Shown here one piece after another: positions 34,995 through 42,867 of a DNA stretch of 64,000 nt. Both the position numbers and the translations under genes were made by a program. Every line of letters begins with the position of its first letter. Within the stretch, counting starts at the first letter, position 1. The DNA comes from Afipia sp. P52-10 (GTDB taxonomy: Bacteria; Pseudomonadota; Alphaproteobacteria; Rhizobiales; Xanthobacteraceae), in contig NZ_AZSJ01000003.1 in assembly GCF_000516555.1 (NCBI RefSeq), positions 765,001 through 829,000 on the forward strand, in the 5' to 3' direction. The notes under the pieces are model-generated. The model did not search any database. It had not been told where the DNA came from and saw nothing but the letters and a program-made list of their open reading frames with translations.

Positions 34995-35723
34995 ATGCAA
35001 CATGCCATCGTATCCCGCGACGAGTGGCTCGCCGCCCGCAAGGCCCATCTGAAGAACGAGAAGGCGCTGACGCGCATGCGCGATCTTGTCGCCGCCGAGC
35101 GGCGCGCTTTGCCCTGGGTGAAGCTGGACAAGACCTACGTCTTCGACACCGAGCACGGGCAGAAGGAGTTGGCCGAGCTGTTCGGGAACAACAGCCAGCT
35201 GATCGTGCATCACTTCATGTGGCGGCACGACCTGGACCAAGGTTGCGCCAGTTGCTCGCTCGAGGCGGACCATGCCGAGGGCGCATTGGTCCACCTGCGC
35301 AATCACGACGTGTCCTATGTCCGCGTCTCCCGCGCGCCGCTGGAGAAACTGCTCGCCTACAAGAAACGCCTCGGTTGGAGCGCCGACTGGGTCTCGTCCT
35401 GGAACAGCGACTTCAACTATGATTTTCATGTCTCCTTCACCAAGGACCAGCTCGCGCAAGGCAAGGTCGACTACAACTACGACCTGGTGGAGGGCTTCGA
35501 CGAACTGCCGGGCCTCAGCGTGTTCTACAAGGACGCAAGCGGCGACGTGTTTCACACCTATTCGTCCTATGCGCGCGGCAACGAAGAGGTGATCGGCGCG
35601 TTCATCTATCTCGACATCACGCCCAAGGGCCGCAACGAGACCACGATCATGGATTGGGTCAAGCGCAACGACGAATACGAAAGTCCGAAGAGTGCGTCGT
35701 GCTGCCATGCCGCAGCCGGCTGA
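34995..35723 (+). CDS. DUF899 thioredoxin-fold protein
   Basis: A 242-residue protein of the DUF899 family (thioredoxin-like fold, function unknown). The family block SRDEWLAARKAHLKNEKALTRMRD, the RALPWV segment, and the cysteine-containing HHFMWRHDLDQGCASCS stretch are present. The C-terminal SYARGNEEVIGAFIYLDITPKGRNE is also conserved. The ATG at 34995 has AAGGGAG at 9 bases; a TTG at 34986 overlaps the ribosome-binding site. It follows the GST in the first ArsR module. A CxxC-like pair (GCASCS) suggests a redox role, but this is unproven. Confidence 0.88.
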   Translation: MQHAIVSRDEWLAARKAHLKNEKALTRMRDLVAAERRALPWVKLDKTYVFDTEHGQKELAELFGNNSQLIVHHFMWRHDLDQGCASCSLEADHAEGALVHLRNHDVSYVRVSRAPLEKLLAYKKRLGWSADWVSSWNSDFNYDFHVSFTKDQLAQGKVDYNYDLVEGFDELPGLSVFYKDASGDVFHTYSSYARGNEEVIGAFIYLDITPKGRNETTIMDWVKRNDEYESPKSASCCHAAAG

Positions 35724-35758
35724 ACCTTTCATCACCCCCGTAAGCAAGGAGACATCTG

Positions 35759-36118
35759 GTGCCTTACGTCGACGGCTTCATCGTTCCGGTTCCGAAGAAG
35801 AAAGTGAAAGACTATCTCAGAATTTCCAAGAAGGCTGCGAAGGTCTGGAAGGAGCATGGCGCGCTCGAATTCCGCGAGTGTATTGCCGATGACGTGAAGG
35901 TCGGCAAATGGACCTCGTTCCCGCGCAGCGTCAAGCTGAAGCCGAGCGAAACCGTGTTCTTCTCCTACATCGTCTACAAGTCGCGCGCCCATCGCGACCG
36001 GGTCAATGCCAAGGTGATGAAGGACCCGCGTCTCGATAAGATGATGGCCGGTGAAGCCATGCCGTTCGACGGCAAGCGCATGATCTTCGGCGGCTTCAAG
36101 GTCAGCATCGACAGCTGA
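35759..36118 (+). CDS. DUF1428 family protein
   Basis: A 119-residue protein fitting DUF1428 (YbaA-like, dimeric ferredoxin-like fold, function unknown). The start MPYVDGFIVPVPKKKVKDYLRISKKA and the block SVKLKPSETVFFSYIVYKSR are diagnostic. The start is GTG at 35759, supported by AAGGAG seven bases upstream. It is the last gene before a strong intrinsic terminator and so closes the first ArsR operon. Family members often sit near SRPBCC, VOC and DoxX genes, as here. Confidence 0.9.
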   Translation: MPYVDGFIVPVPKKKVKDYLRISKKAAKVWKEHGALEFRECIADDVKVGKWTSFPRSVKLKPSETVFFSYIVYKSRAHRDRVNAKVMKDPRLDKMMAGEAMPFDGKRMIFGGFKVSIDS

Positions 36119-36142
36119 CGAGCCAGACCATCGTTTGCCTGC

Positions 36143-36176
36143 AAATGCCCGTGCCGCCGCACGGGCATTTTTTCTT
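36143..36176 (+). terminator. Strong intrinsic terminator ending the first ArsR operon
   Basis: ATGCCCGTGC and GCACGGGCAT form a perfect 10-bp stem around a 4-base loop (CGCC), extended by A-T pairs, and followed by TTTTTCTT. It separates the DUF1428 gene from the second ArsR gene 115 bases downstream. Confidence 0.92.
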
Positions 36177-36233
36177 GCCATCCTGCCGCAACAGAGAACG
36201 CGCAAAAAGAACGGGCCGCATGCGCTTTGCCGG

Positions 36234-36260
36234 TTGACTCCGGACGCGCAGGCCTGTACT
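36234..36260 (+). promoter_or_regulatory. Promoter of the second ArsR module
   Basis: TTGACT (36234-36239), 15 bases, then TGTACT (36255-36260). The -10 runs directly into TTAACC as at the first module. Spacing is one base shorter than at 33441-33468, so this promoter may be weaker. Confidence 0.6.
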
Positions 36261-36261
36261 T

Positions 36262-36289
36262 AACCAAAAGGTTATTTAACCGATTGGTT
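36262..36289. promoter_or_regulatory. Tandem ArsR operators AACC-N4-GGTT, sites 2 and 3
   Basis: Two copies of AACC-N4-GGTT (36262-36273 and 36278-36289), spaced by 4 bases so that they repeat every 16 bp. The first has perfect 5-bp arms (TAACC/GGTTA). They lie between the -10 and the ATG of the second ArsR gene, where binding would block initiation. Confidence 0.7.
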
Positions 36290-36291
36290 CT

Positions 36292-36681
36292 ATGAACATG
36301 CCCGACCGCCTGACCAGGACCTTCGCAGCCCTCGCCGATCCGACCCGGCGTGCGATCCTGGCGCGGCTGGCGATGGGAGAAACCACGGTCAACGATCTCG
36401 CAAGGCCATTCGCCATGAGCGGCCCGGCGGTGTCGAAGCATCTGCGGGTGCTGGAGAATGCCGGCCTGATCACGCGTGGCCGCGCGGCCCAGTGGCGCCC
36501 ATGCCGGATCGAGCCGCAAGCCTTGAAAGGCATCGACGACTGGCTCGATCGCTACCGGCAGTTCTGGGAGGAGCGGCTCGACCGGCTCGAGGATTTTCTC
36601 ACCGGGATACAGACGAGCACGACGGGGAAGCGGGCGCGCAAACCATCAGCAAAGGAGAGACCTCATGGACGCAAGAAATGA
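36292..36681 (+). CDS. ArsR-family winged-helix regulator, second module
   Basis: A 129-residue ArsR-type repressor closely like the one at 33476: RTFAALADPTRRAILARL, VNDLARPFAMSGPAVSKHLRVLENAGLI, wing with RAAQWRPCRI. A single cysteine (71) aligns with Cys74 of the other. The recognition helices differ at few positions (MSGPAVSKH against MSLPAVMKH), in keeping with the shared operator. Starts at 36292 or 36298 are both possible; there is no clear ribosome-binding site. A basic C-terminal tail overlaps the following SRPBCC gene by 17 bases. It heads the second operon. Confidence 0.92.
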   Translation: MNMPDRLTRTFAALADPTRRAILARLAMGETTVNDLARPFAMSGPAVSKHLRVLENAGLITRGRAAQWRPCRIEPQALKGIDDWLDRYRQFWEERLDRLEDFLTGIQTSTTGKRARKPSAKERPHGRKK

Positions 36682-37168
36682 TCAAACCCTGTTCATCACC
36701 ACCCCGTCGGAGCGTGCATTTGCGCTGAGCCGCAGTTTCAATGCGCCGCGCGACCTGGTGTGGGAGGCGGTGACGAATCCCGATCATGTCCGGCGCTGGT
36801 ACGGCTGTGCGCAGTTCACCCTCGCCGTCTGCGACATCGACCTGCGCGTCGGCGGAACGTATCGCTACACCATGCGCGGGGCCGACGGCGTCGACCACAC
36901 GATGACCGGGGTCTATCGCGAGATCGTCAGGCCCGAGCGGATCGTTCACACCGAGCGTTACGAGACCACTAACCTGATCACGCCGTACGCCCTGGTGACG
37001 ATGACGCTGACCGAGCAGGCCAGCAAGACCCGGCTGCACACCGTGGTCGAGCATGCCAACCAGGACAATCGCGACGCGCATCTCAACTCCGGTGTCGAAC
37101 ACGGCGCCAACGAAACTTTCGACCGGCTCGCGGCCTTGCTCGAAACCCTCGTCGCCGAACGCACCTGA
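36665..37168 (+). CDS. SRPBCC (AHSA1-like) protein, second module
   Basis: A 167-residue SRPBCC protein: LSRSFNAPRDLVWEAVTNPDHVRRWYG, DLRVGGTYRYTM, TGVYREIVRPERIVHTERY, and a C-terminal helix ending FDRLAALLETLV. It starts within the end of the second ArsR gene (17-base overlap, AAAGGAGAG upstream) so the two are coupled. It is one of three paralogues in the window with the same fold but clearly different pocket residues, so they may bind different ligands. Confidence 0.92.
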   Translation: MDARNDQTLFITTPSERAFALSRSFNAPRDLVWEAVTNPDHVRRWYGCAQFTLAVCDIDLRVGGTYRYTMRGADGVDHTMTGVYREIVRPERIVHTERYETTNLITPYALVTMTLTEQASKTRLHTVVEHANQDNRDAHLNSGVEHGANETFDRLAALLETLVAERT

Positions 37169-37191
37169 TCTCGCATCGAAAGGACCAGACC

Positions 37192-37614
37192 ATGGCCGAT
37201 CAAAACGACATGCCGCCGATCACCCCCTATCTCACCGTCAAGGGGGCGAACGAGGCGATCGCCTTTTACGCAAAGGCTTTCGGCGCCACTGAGAATGCGC
37301 GCCTGCCGGCCGAAGACGGCAAGCGGCTGATGCACGCCGACATCTCCATCTACGGTGGACGCGTGCTGATGTCGGACGCCTTCCCCGAATACGACGCTTC
37401 CAGTGCGCCGCCGAGCGAAGCCTCCTCACCCGTGGCGATCGCCCTGCATTTCAAGACGCCGGCGGAACTGGACGCGGCCTTCAAGCGTGCCGCCGACGCC
37501 GGGGCGCGGGTGATGACGGAGCCCGCGGACATGTTCTGGGGCGGCCGCTTTGCCGGGGTGATCGATCCGTTCAACCACCGCTGGATCATGCACGCGCCGC
37601 TGCCGCCGAAGTGA
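37192..37614 (+). CDS. VOC family protein (PhnB/glyoxalase-like)
   Basis: A 140-residue vicinal-oxygen-chelate fold protein of the PhnB type. It opens ITPYLTVKGANEAIAFYAKAFGATE and ends FAGVIDPFNHRWIMHAP, the usual paired beta-alpha-beta-beta-beta units. The metal-ligand positions typical of active glyoxalase I are only partly recognisable. It is 23 bases after the SRPBCC gene. PhnB-like proteins of this kind are frequent in SRPBCC/DUF1428 clusters and have no assigned reaction. Confidence 0.92.
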   Translation: MADQNDMPPITPYLTVKGANEAIAFYAKAFGATENARLPAEDGKRLMHADISIYGGRVLMSDAFPEYDASSAPPSEASSPVAIALHFKTPAELDAAFKRAADAGARVMTEPADMFWGGRFAGVIDPFNHRWIMHAPLPPK

Positions 37615-37705
37615 CACGCCTCCGCGCGGCGCGCCCGCCATCCGCGCGCCGTGCGGAATCCGATTCATCCGAAGCCCGTATGACATCCACCATCGAGAAG
37701 TCGCC

Positions 37706-38227
37706 ATGTCCGTAACCGAAACACTCCAAGATGCGCGCCAGGAATTCGTCGTGTCGCGAACCTTCAACGCGCCGCGCGCGCAAGTGTGGCGGGCGTGGAC
37801 CGACGCCGATGCGCTCGCGCGATGGTGGGGACCGAAGGGATGCACGCTTCGCGTCATCGCCCTCGACGTGAGGCCGGGCGGCATCTTCCACTATGCGATG
37901 GAATTCGGCGGAGCGCCGGCGATGTTCGGCCGCTTCGTCTATCGCGAGGTGACCGCGCCCGAAAAGCTTGTTTTCGTCACCTCGTTTGCCGACGCAGCCG
38001 GCAGCGTGATCCGCGCCCCCTTCAGCGAGACGTGGCCGCTCGGCGTCCACAACACGCTGACGCTGACCGAAACAGGCGATCAGACCGCGCTGACCTTGCG
38101 CGGCGGCCCGGTTGATCCGACCGACGCCGAGTACGAGATCTTCCTCGGCATGTTCCCGTCGATGCAGCAGGGCTTTGCCGGCACCTTCGAGCAGCTCGAC
38201 AGCTATCTGACACAAGCTCTGGCCTGA
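37706..38227 (+). CDS. SRPBCC (AHSA1-like) protein, third copy
   Basis: A 173-residue SRPBCC protein with FVVSRTFNAPRAQVWRAWTDADALARWWGP, DVRPGGIFHYAM, VYREVTAPEKLVFVTSF and a tail helix QGFAGTFEQLDSYL. Unlike the other two it has no ArsR gene immediately before it; the preceding 91 bases contain no AACC-N4-GGTT site, so it is probably read from the second ArsR promoter through the VOC gene. The longer NTLTLTE..TALTLRGGPVDPTD segment marks the polyketide cyclase/AHSA1 subgroup. Confidence 0.92.
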   Translation: MSVTETLQDARQEFVVSRTFNAPRAQVWRAWTDADALARWWGPKGCTLRVIALDVRPGGIFHYAMEFGGAPAMFGRFVYREVTAPEKLVFVTSFADAAGSVIRAPFSETWPLGVHNTLTLTETGDQTALTLRGGPVDPTDAEYEIFLGMFPSMQQGFAGTFEQLDSYLTQALA

Positions 38228-38252
38228 CGGCCCCGACACAAGGAGCACCCCC

Positions 38253-38681
38253 ATGACGGTCATCGCCGAACCTTCCTCCCCGCCCCTGCGCGACCAGCAG
38301 GTTTCGTCGGGCGCGCTTTGGACCGGCCGCATCATCAGCGGTCTCGTCGTAATGTTCCTGCTGTTCGACGGCGCCATCAAGCTCGTCCCGCTGCAAGTGG
38401 TCACGGACACATCGCTGCAGCTCGGCATCCCAACCCATCTCGCGCGGACGCTGGGCGTGCTGACGCTCGCCTGCACGCTCCTCTATGCCGTGCCGCGCAC
38501 GTCCGTCCTCGGCGCGATCCTGCTGACCGGCTACATCGGCGGCGCGATCTACGTGCATGTGCGCGCGGACAGCCCGCTGCTCACGCACACCCTGTTCGGG
38601 GTCTATCTGGCGCTGCTGATCTGGGGCGGACTCTGGCTGCGGGATGCCCGGGTGCGTGCCCTCATTCCGTTTCGCGATTGA
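38253..38681 (+). CDS. DoxX family membrane protein
   Basis: A 142-residue inner-membrane protein with four predicted helices (first around IISGLVVMFLLFDGAIKLV). The sequence TLGVLTLACTLLYAVPRTSVLGAILLTGYIGGAI is the family core. DoxX-like proteins were named for a thiosulfate:quinone oxidoreductase subunit, but this short DoxX_2 type has no known activity. AAGGAG lies ahead of its start, 25 bases after the third SRPBCC gene. Confidence 0.9.
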   Translation: MTVIAEPSSPPLRDQQVSSGALWTGRIISGLVVMFLLFDGAIKLVPLQVVTDTSLQLGIPTHLARTLGVLTLACTLLYAVPRTSVLGAILLTGYIGGAIYVHVRADSPLLTHTLFGVYLALLIWGGLWLRDARVRALIPFRD

Positions 38682-38766
38682 ACCCGTTCGCCGGCCACCC
38701 GGTGCGGGTGCGGCGACCGCAATCACCTCCACCACCCACGAATCCCATCCAACCAAGGAGATTGTT

Positions 38767-39258
38767 ATGGACGCGATGACACCGACACCGCTCAAGGAGC
38801 ACCAGTGGCTGCAACGCATGGTCGGCGCCTGGGAGATCGAGACCGAGTGCGTGATGGCCCCCGGGGAGCCGCCGGTGACGACCAAAAGCATCGAGCAGGT
38901 CAAGCCGATCGGCGATCTGTGGGTCTTGGGCGAAGGCGAAGGCGAAACGCCGTGCAACGCTCATGCGGTGTCGCGGATCACGCTCGGCTTCGATCCGCAA
39001 AAGAACCGTTTCGTCGGCACCTTCATCGCATCCTTGATGCCGAACCTCTGGCTTTATGACGGCACGCTCGACGCCAACGGCCGGGTGCTCACGCTCGACA
39101 GCGAGGGCCCAAGCTTCGCAGGCGACGGCACGTTGGCGAAGTATCAGGATATCGTCGAGTGGGTGTCCGACGATCACCGGATCATGAAATCCCAGGTGCT
39201 CGGCGCCGACGGCACCTGGAACCACTTCATGACGGCCAATTACCGGCGCAAGAAATAA
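38767..39258 (+). CDS. DUF1579 domain-containing protein
   Basis: A 163-residue cytoplasmic protein fitting DUF1579: KEHQWLQRMVGAWEIETEC, the glycine-rich GDLWVLGEGEGE, and IMKSQVLGADGTWNHFMTANYRRK. The predicted fold is a lipocalin-like beta-barrel; function unknown. The ATG at 38767 follows AAGGAG; a longer frame from 38644 overlaps the DoxX gene and is rejected. It continues the second ArsR operon. Confidence 0.9.
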   Translation: MDAMTPTPLKEHQWLQRMVGAWEIETECVMAPGEPPVTTKSIEQVKPIGDLWVLGEGEGETPCNAHAVSRITLGFDPQKNRFVGTFIASLMPNLWLYDGTLDANGRVLTLDSEGPSFAGDGTLAKYQDIVEWVSDDHRIMKSQVLGADGTWNHFMTANYRRKK

Positions 39259-39298
39259 GCTATCGTGGTGCTGGCGCGACGAGAGAGCGGAGGACGAC

Positions 39299-39778
39299 AT
39301 GGCGGATCTGTTTGCGATCGCAGTCTTCGCCGCCCTGCTCGGAGCAGCCTTGATCGCCGGCACGTTCTTCGCTTTCTCGGCTTTCATTATGAAGGCGTTG
39401 GCGAAGATCGCACCGACGGCCGCCATCGCGGCGATGCAGTCGATCAACGTCGTCGTGATCAATCCGATCTTCCTCGCGATCTTCGTCGGCACGGCCGCAC
39501 TCGGGATCGGGATCGCGCTTGCCGCCCTGTTCCGGTTGCCGGAGACCGGCGCGATCTTTGCGCTGGCGGGCGGCCTCAGCTATGGCCTCGGCACCTTCCT
39601 GGTGACCATGCGCTGCAACGTCCCGCTCAACGACGCGCTGGCCAAGGTCGGACCGGACAGTCCGCAGGGCCGACAGGTCTGGACCCGCTATCTGTCCGAC
39701 TGGGTCTGGTGGAATCACGTTCGCACGGTTGCCGCGCTGACGGCGACGGCGCTGTTCGCCCTGGCGTTACGGGACTGA
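39299..39778 (+). CDS. DUF1772 (anthrone oxygenase-like) membrane protein
   Basis: A 159-residue protein with four hydrophobic segments (FAIAVFAALLGAALIAGTFF and others) and the conserved FSAFIMKAL, LVTMRCNVPLNDALA and WNHVRT segments that mark the DUF1772 family, which includes fungal anthrone oxygenases. GAGCGGAGG precedes the ATG. It is the last plus-strand gene of the second module and is convergent with the HxlR gene, 17 bases away. Confidence 0.9.
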   Translation: MADLFAIAVFAALLGAALIAGTFFAFSAFIMKALAKIAPTAAIAAMQSINVVVINPIFLAIFVGTAALGIGIALAALFRLPETGAIFALAGGLSYGLGTFLVTMRCNVPLNDALAKVGPDSPQGRQVWTRYLSDWVWWNHVRTVAALTATALFALALRD

Positions 39779-39795
39779 TGGGCGGCAAGACGCGT

Positions 39796-40305
39796 TCAGC
39801 CCGCCTGCGCCTTGCGCCTGACCACATCCTCATAGGCCTTCTGCAACGTCTCGGACACGGTCGGCCCTTTTCGCTTGCGCGCCCGTATGCCGAGATGGGT
39901 CTCCCGCAGTTCGTCCTGAAACTCGGCCCACAGCTTCGGCCCACCTTCCTCCAGAAGCTGCGCGCGGATCGACAATGCCTCCGTCACCGGCAGGTGTTTG
40001 CGTCCCCACGCCGCCATCTGCGCCAGCACCGGCAGCAGCGTGATGCCGCGTTCGGTCAGGCTGTAAATGCCTTTTTGCTTGTGGGTCGGATCGTCGGCCC
40101 GGGTGATGATGCCCTGCTCCGTCAGCGTCTTCAGGCGATCGGCCAGTATGTTGGAGGAGATGCCCTCCTCCGACTTCGTCAACAGTTCGCGAAAATGCCG
40201 GCGGTTGCCGAACATCATGTCGCGAATGATCAGCAGGCTCCACTTGTCGCCGAGCACCTCCAGGGTGAGATTGATCGGACATCCAGATCGGATCTGCTCG
40301 TTCAT
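39796..40305 (-). CDS. HxlR-family transcriptional regulator
   Basis: A 169-residue winged-helix regulator. The HxlR core is complete: CPINLTLEVLGDKWSLLIIRDMMFGNRRHFREL, then ISSNILADRLKTLTEQGIITR, and a wing with KQKGIYSLTERG. Cys9 sits where YodB/HypR-type members carry the redox-sensing cysteine, so a response to electrophiles or disulfide stress is plausible. It is divergent from the dihydrofolate reductase-like gene, with three TTGCAA hexamers in the 118-base gap. Confidence 0.93.
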   Translation of the reverse strand: MNEQIRSGCPINLTLEVLGDKWSLLIIRDMMFGNRRHFRELLTKSEEGISSNILADRLKTLTEQGIITRADDPTHKQKGIYSLTERGITLLPVLAQMAAWGRKHLPVTEALSIRAQLLEEGGPKLWAEFQDELRETHLGIRARKRKGPTVSETLQKAYEDVVRRKAQAG

Positions 40306-40383
40306 CGCTGCTTTCTCTGCGCGCAGAGCTCTGCTGCGCTTCGCAAATTAAACTGCTTGCATTTTCGCATCGGTTTCGATACC

Positions 40384-40406
40384 TTGCAACCAGTTGCAAA
40401 TTGCAA
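40384..40406. promoter_or_regulatory. Triple TTGCAA operator between the HxlR and DHFR-like genes
   Basis: The self-complementary hexamer TTGCAA occurs at 40384-40389, 40394-40399 and 40401-40406. Starts are 10 and 7 bp apart, so the first two face the same side of the helix. The sites lie 18-40 bases upstream of the DHFR-like start, a position for repression. An HxlR dimer is the likely binder because its gene is divergent here. Confidence 0.6.
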
Positions 40407-40423
40407 TCAGTAAAGGAGTGCTC

Positions 40424-40966
40424 ATGGCCAAGCTGATCATGTGGAATCTGGTGACGCTCGACGGCTACATGGAAGGGCCCGGTCGCGACATCTCCTGGCT
40501 GAACGCGTTCTGGGGCGAGGATCTGGAGCAACTGTCGATCGAGCAGGGAAGGAGCGCTGGTGCGCTGCTGTTCGGTCGCGTCACCTACGAGCTGATGGCC
40601 AGTCACTGGCCGACCGAAACCGGCGAGATCGCCGACTTCATGAATGCGCTGCCGAAATACGTCGCCTCGCGCAGCCTCACGCAGCCGGGCTGGACCAATA
40701 CGCAGCTCATCAATAGCGGGGTGAACGATGCGATCGTCCGGCTGAAGCGCGAAATTCCGAAGGATATCTTCATCTTCGGCAGCGCCGATCTGTCCGCGGG
40801 TCTCACCGAGGAGGGGCTGATCGACGAGTACCGCATCTGTGTAACGCCGCTGTTCCTCGGCAAGGGCACACCCCTGTTCAAGCCGGGCCGCACCGCCAAA
40901 TTGCGACGGCTCGATGCAAGGCCGCTGTCGAACGGTGCGGTGATCCTGCGCTACGCCCCTGCCTGA
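40424..40966 (+). CDS. Dihydrofolate reductase / RibD C-terminal domain family protein
   Basis: A 180-residue protein of the RibD_C fold: MWNLVTLDGYMEGPGRDISW, GRVTYELMASHWPTE, PKDIFIFGSADLSAGLTEEGLIDEYRICVTPLFLGKGTPLF. These are stand-alone dihydrofolate reductase-like NADPH-dependent reductases common in stress and xenobiotic clusters; they are not the housekeeping DHFR. The start is ATG 40424 with AAAGGAG upstream; the longer frame from 40394 reads through the operator. Probably controlled by the divergent HxlR regulator. Confidence 0.92.
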   Translation: MAKLIMWNLVTLDGYMEGPGRDISWLNAFWGEDLEQLSIEQGRSAGALLFGRVTYELMASHWPTETGEIADFMNALPKYVASRSLTQPGWTNTQLINSGVNDAIVRLKREIPKDIFIFGSADLSAGLTEEGLIDEYRICVTPLFLGKGTPLFKPGRTAKLRRLDARPLSNGAVILRYAPA

Positions 40967-41072
40967 CCAAGGGGCTCGAGCTGTCGGCCACGGCCGCCCG
41001 CATCCGCTTCGCCGTCGGCTCGAACAGCAGCCGACGAGCTGCGATCCCCGCACATCCATTCGGGAGTCATCT

Positions 41073-41726
41073 ATGTCGCTCACGCTGCACGCCCACCCGC
41101 TCTCCTCGTTCTGTCAGAAGGTGCTGATCGCGCTCTACGAGAACGACACGCCGTTCACCCAGAAGCTGATCGACCTCGGCAGCGACTCCGCGCGTGCGGA
41201 GTTCGCCAAGCTGTGGCCGATCCTGAAGATGCCGGTGCTGCAAGACGATGCGCGCGGCCGCATCATTCCGGAGACCAGCGTCATCATCGAGTATCTGCAG
41301 CGCTTCTATCCGGGAAAGACGACGTTCATCCCGGACGATACGGAGGCGGCGCTCGACGTCCGCCTGCGCGATCGCTTCTTCGATCTCTACGTCAACGAGC
41401 CGATGCAGGCGATCGTCGGCAACCGGCTGCGTCCAGCGGACCAGAAAGACCCGCTCGGCGTGGCGCGAGCGCGAGAACGGCTTTCCGGCGTCTATGCGCA
41501 ACTCGACAGGGAGCTATCCGAACGACCATGGGCTTGCGGCGATACCTTCACCATGGCCGACTGCGCCGCCGCACCCGCGCTGTTCTATGCCGAGAAAGTT
41601 CATCCCTTCAAAACCGCGCACAAGCATGTTGCCGTCTACTTCGAGCGGCTGATGCAGCGTCCGTCTTTCGCCCGCGCCGTCGCAGAGGCCAGACCCTTCA
41701 TGTCGCTGTTTCCGCAAACCGACTGA
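41073..41726 (+). CDS. Glutathione S-transferase family protein, second copy
   Basis: A 217-residue GST: MSLTLHAHPLSSFCQKVLIALYEN with a serine in the activating position, KMPVLQDDARGRIIPETSVIIEYL (glutathione-binding loop), and the helical half with WACGDTFTMADCAAAPALFYAE. It differs clearly from the GST at 34281, so the two are not recent duplicates. It follows the DHFR-like gene after 106 bases that show no terminator. Confidence 0.92.
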   Translation: MSLTLHAHPLSSFCQKVLIALYENDTPFTQKLIDLGSDSARAEFAKLWPILKMPVLQDDARGRIIPETSVIIEYLQRFYPGKTTFIPDDTEAALDVRLRDRFFDLYVNEPMQAIVGNRLRPADQKDPLGVARARERLSGVYAQLDRELSERPWACGDTFTMADCAAAPALFYAEKVHPFKTAHKHVAVYFERLMQRPSFARAVAEARPFMSLFPQTD

Positions 41727-41836
41727 ACTGAGCCAATTCCGTAATACGGAAAAATTGCGTATCCGGCTGGCGCCCCGACGCTCTCCTGCCGCACAATCCG
41801 CCGTCCAAGCCCGCGAGGCAACAGGGAGGAATGGCA

Positions 41837-42721
41837 ATGGCGACAGGTATGCAGAGGGTCCCCGGCCCCCGTTACAAGCACATCGTCGACGAGGAAGCGC
41901 CTTATGCAACGCTCACCGTCGACAAGCTGACGCCGATCATCGGCGCCGAGATCGGCGGCATCGATCTGTCGCAGCCGCTGAGCAACAAAGCGGCCGACGA
42001 AATCCATCGCGCGCTTGCCGAGAACCTCGTCATCTTCTTCCGCGACCAGCACCTGACCGAAGAGCAGCACCTCGCCTTCGGCCGCATGTTCGGTGACCTG
42101 CACATCCATCCGGCCGCGCCGCATGCGCCGGACCATCCCGAGCTGATGATCATCCACGCCGACAGGAATTCGCCGCGCGCCAACGGCGAGGGGTGGCACA
42201 GCGATGTGTCCTGCGACGAGGCGCCGCCGATGGGCAGCATCCTCTACATCAAGACCTGCCCGCCGAAGGGCGGCGACACGCTGTTCGCCAACATGTACGC
42301 GGCCTACGACGCGCTCTCCGATCGCATGAAGCAGTACCTCGAAGGTCTGACCGCGGTCCATGACGGCGAGGACAATTATCGCGGCACCTATGCTAACTTC
42401 GGCGTCAAGGACCGCCCGGTCTACCCCCGCGCCGAGCATCCAGTGATCCGCATCCATCCGGTCACCAAACGCAAGGCGCTGTTCGTGAACCGCGGCTTCA
42501 CCCGCTACATCGTCGGCCTTCCGCGCGACGAGAGCGATGGCATCCTGCGCTATCTCTACGAACACATGGCGCATCCGCTGTTCCAGTGCCGCTTCCGCTG
42601 GCGCGAGAACTCGCTGGCGTTCTGGGACAACCGCTGCGCCCAGCATCGCGCGATGTGGGACTACTGGCCGCATACGCGCTCGGGCTTCCGCGTCACCGTG
42701 CAGGGCGACAAGCCCTATTGA
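41837..42721 (+). CDS. TauD/TfdA-family 2-oxoglutarate/Fe(II) dioxygenase
   Basis: A 294-residue jelly-roll dioxygenase. The iron ligands are visible: WHSDVSCDE (His and Asp), and the distal histidine in AQHRAMWDYWPHTRSG, where the following arginine binds 2-oxoglutarate. Substrate-side marks include GAEIGGIDLSQPL and FFRDQHLT. The enzyme would hydroxylate and so release sulfite or an alcohol from a small substrate such as taurine, an alkylsulfate or a phenoxyacid; which one is unknown. The ATG at 41837 has GGGAGG seven bases upstream, better placed than for the ATG at 41831. Confidence 0.92.
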   Translation: MATGMQRVPGPRYKHIVDEEAPYATLTVDKLTPIIGAEIGGIDLSQPLSNKAADEIHRALAENLVIFFRDQHLTEEQHLAFGRMFGDLHIHPAAPHAPDHPELMIIHADRNSPRANGEGWHSDVSCDEAPPMGSILYIKTCPPKGGDTLFANMYAAYDALSDRMKQYLEGLTAVHDGEDNYRGTYANFGVKDRPVYPRAEHPVIRIHPVTKRKALFVNRGFTRYIVGLPRDESDGILRYLYEHMAHPLFQCRFRWRENSLAFWDNRCAQHRAMWDYWPHTRSGFRVTVQGDKPY

Positions 42722-42867
42722 CGTGTTCCGACGTGGTCGTGCTGACCGGCGAACTCCGCCCGCGCCCTGCGGCGGAGTTGCGCCTCGCCTTTTATCCCCG
42801 CGGCTGAAACGCGGCGAGATGGTTCGGCGCATACGTCTGGGATGCGTATGTCTCGGGTGCGTATGTC

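Noticed and set aside
37615-37705. A fourth ArsR operator before the third SRPBCC gene
   Set aside because: The 91-base gap holds no AACC-N4-GGTT or related dyad.
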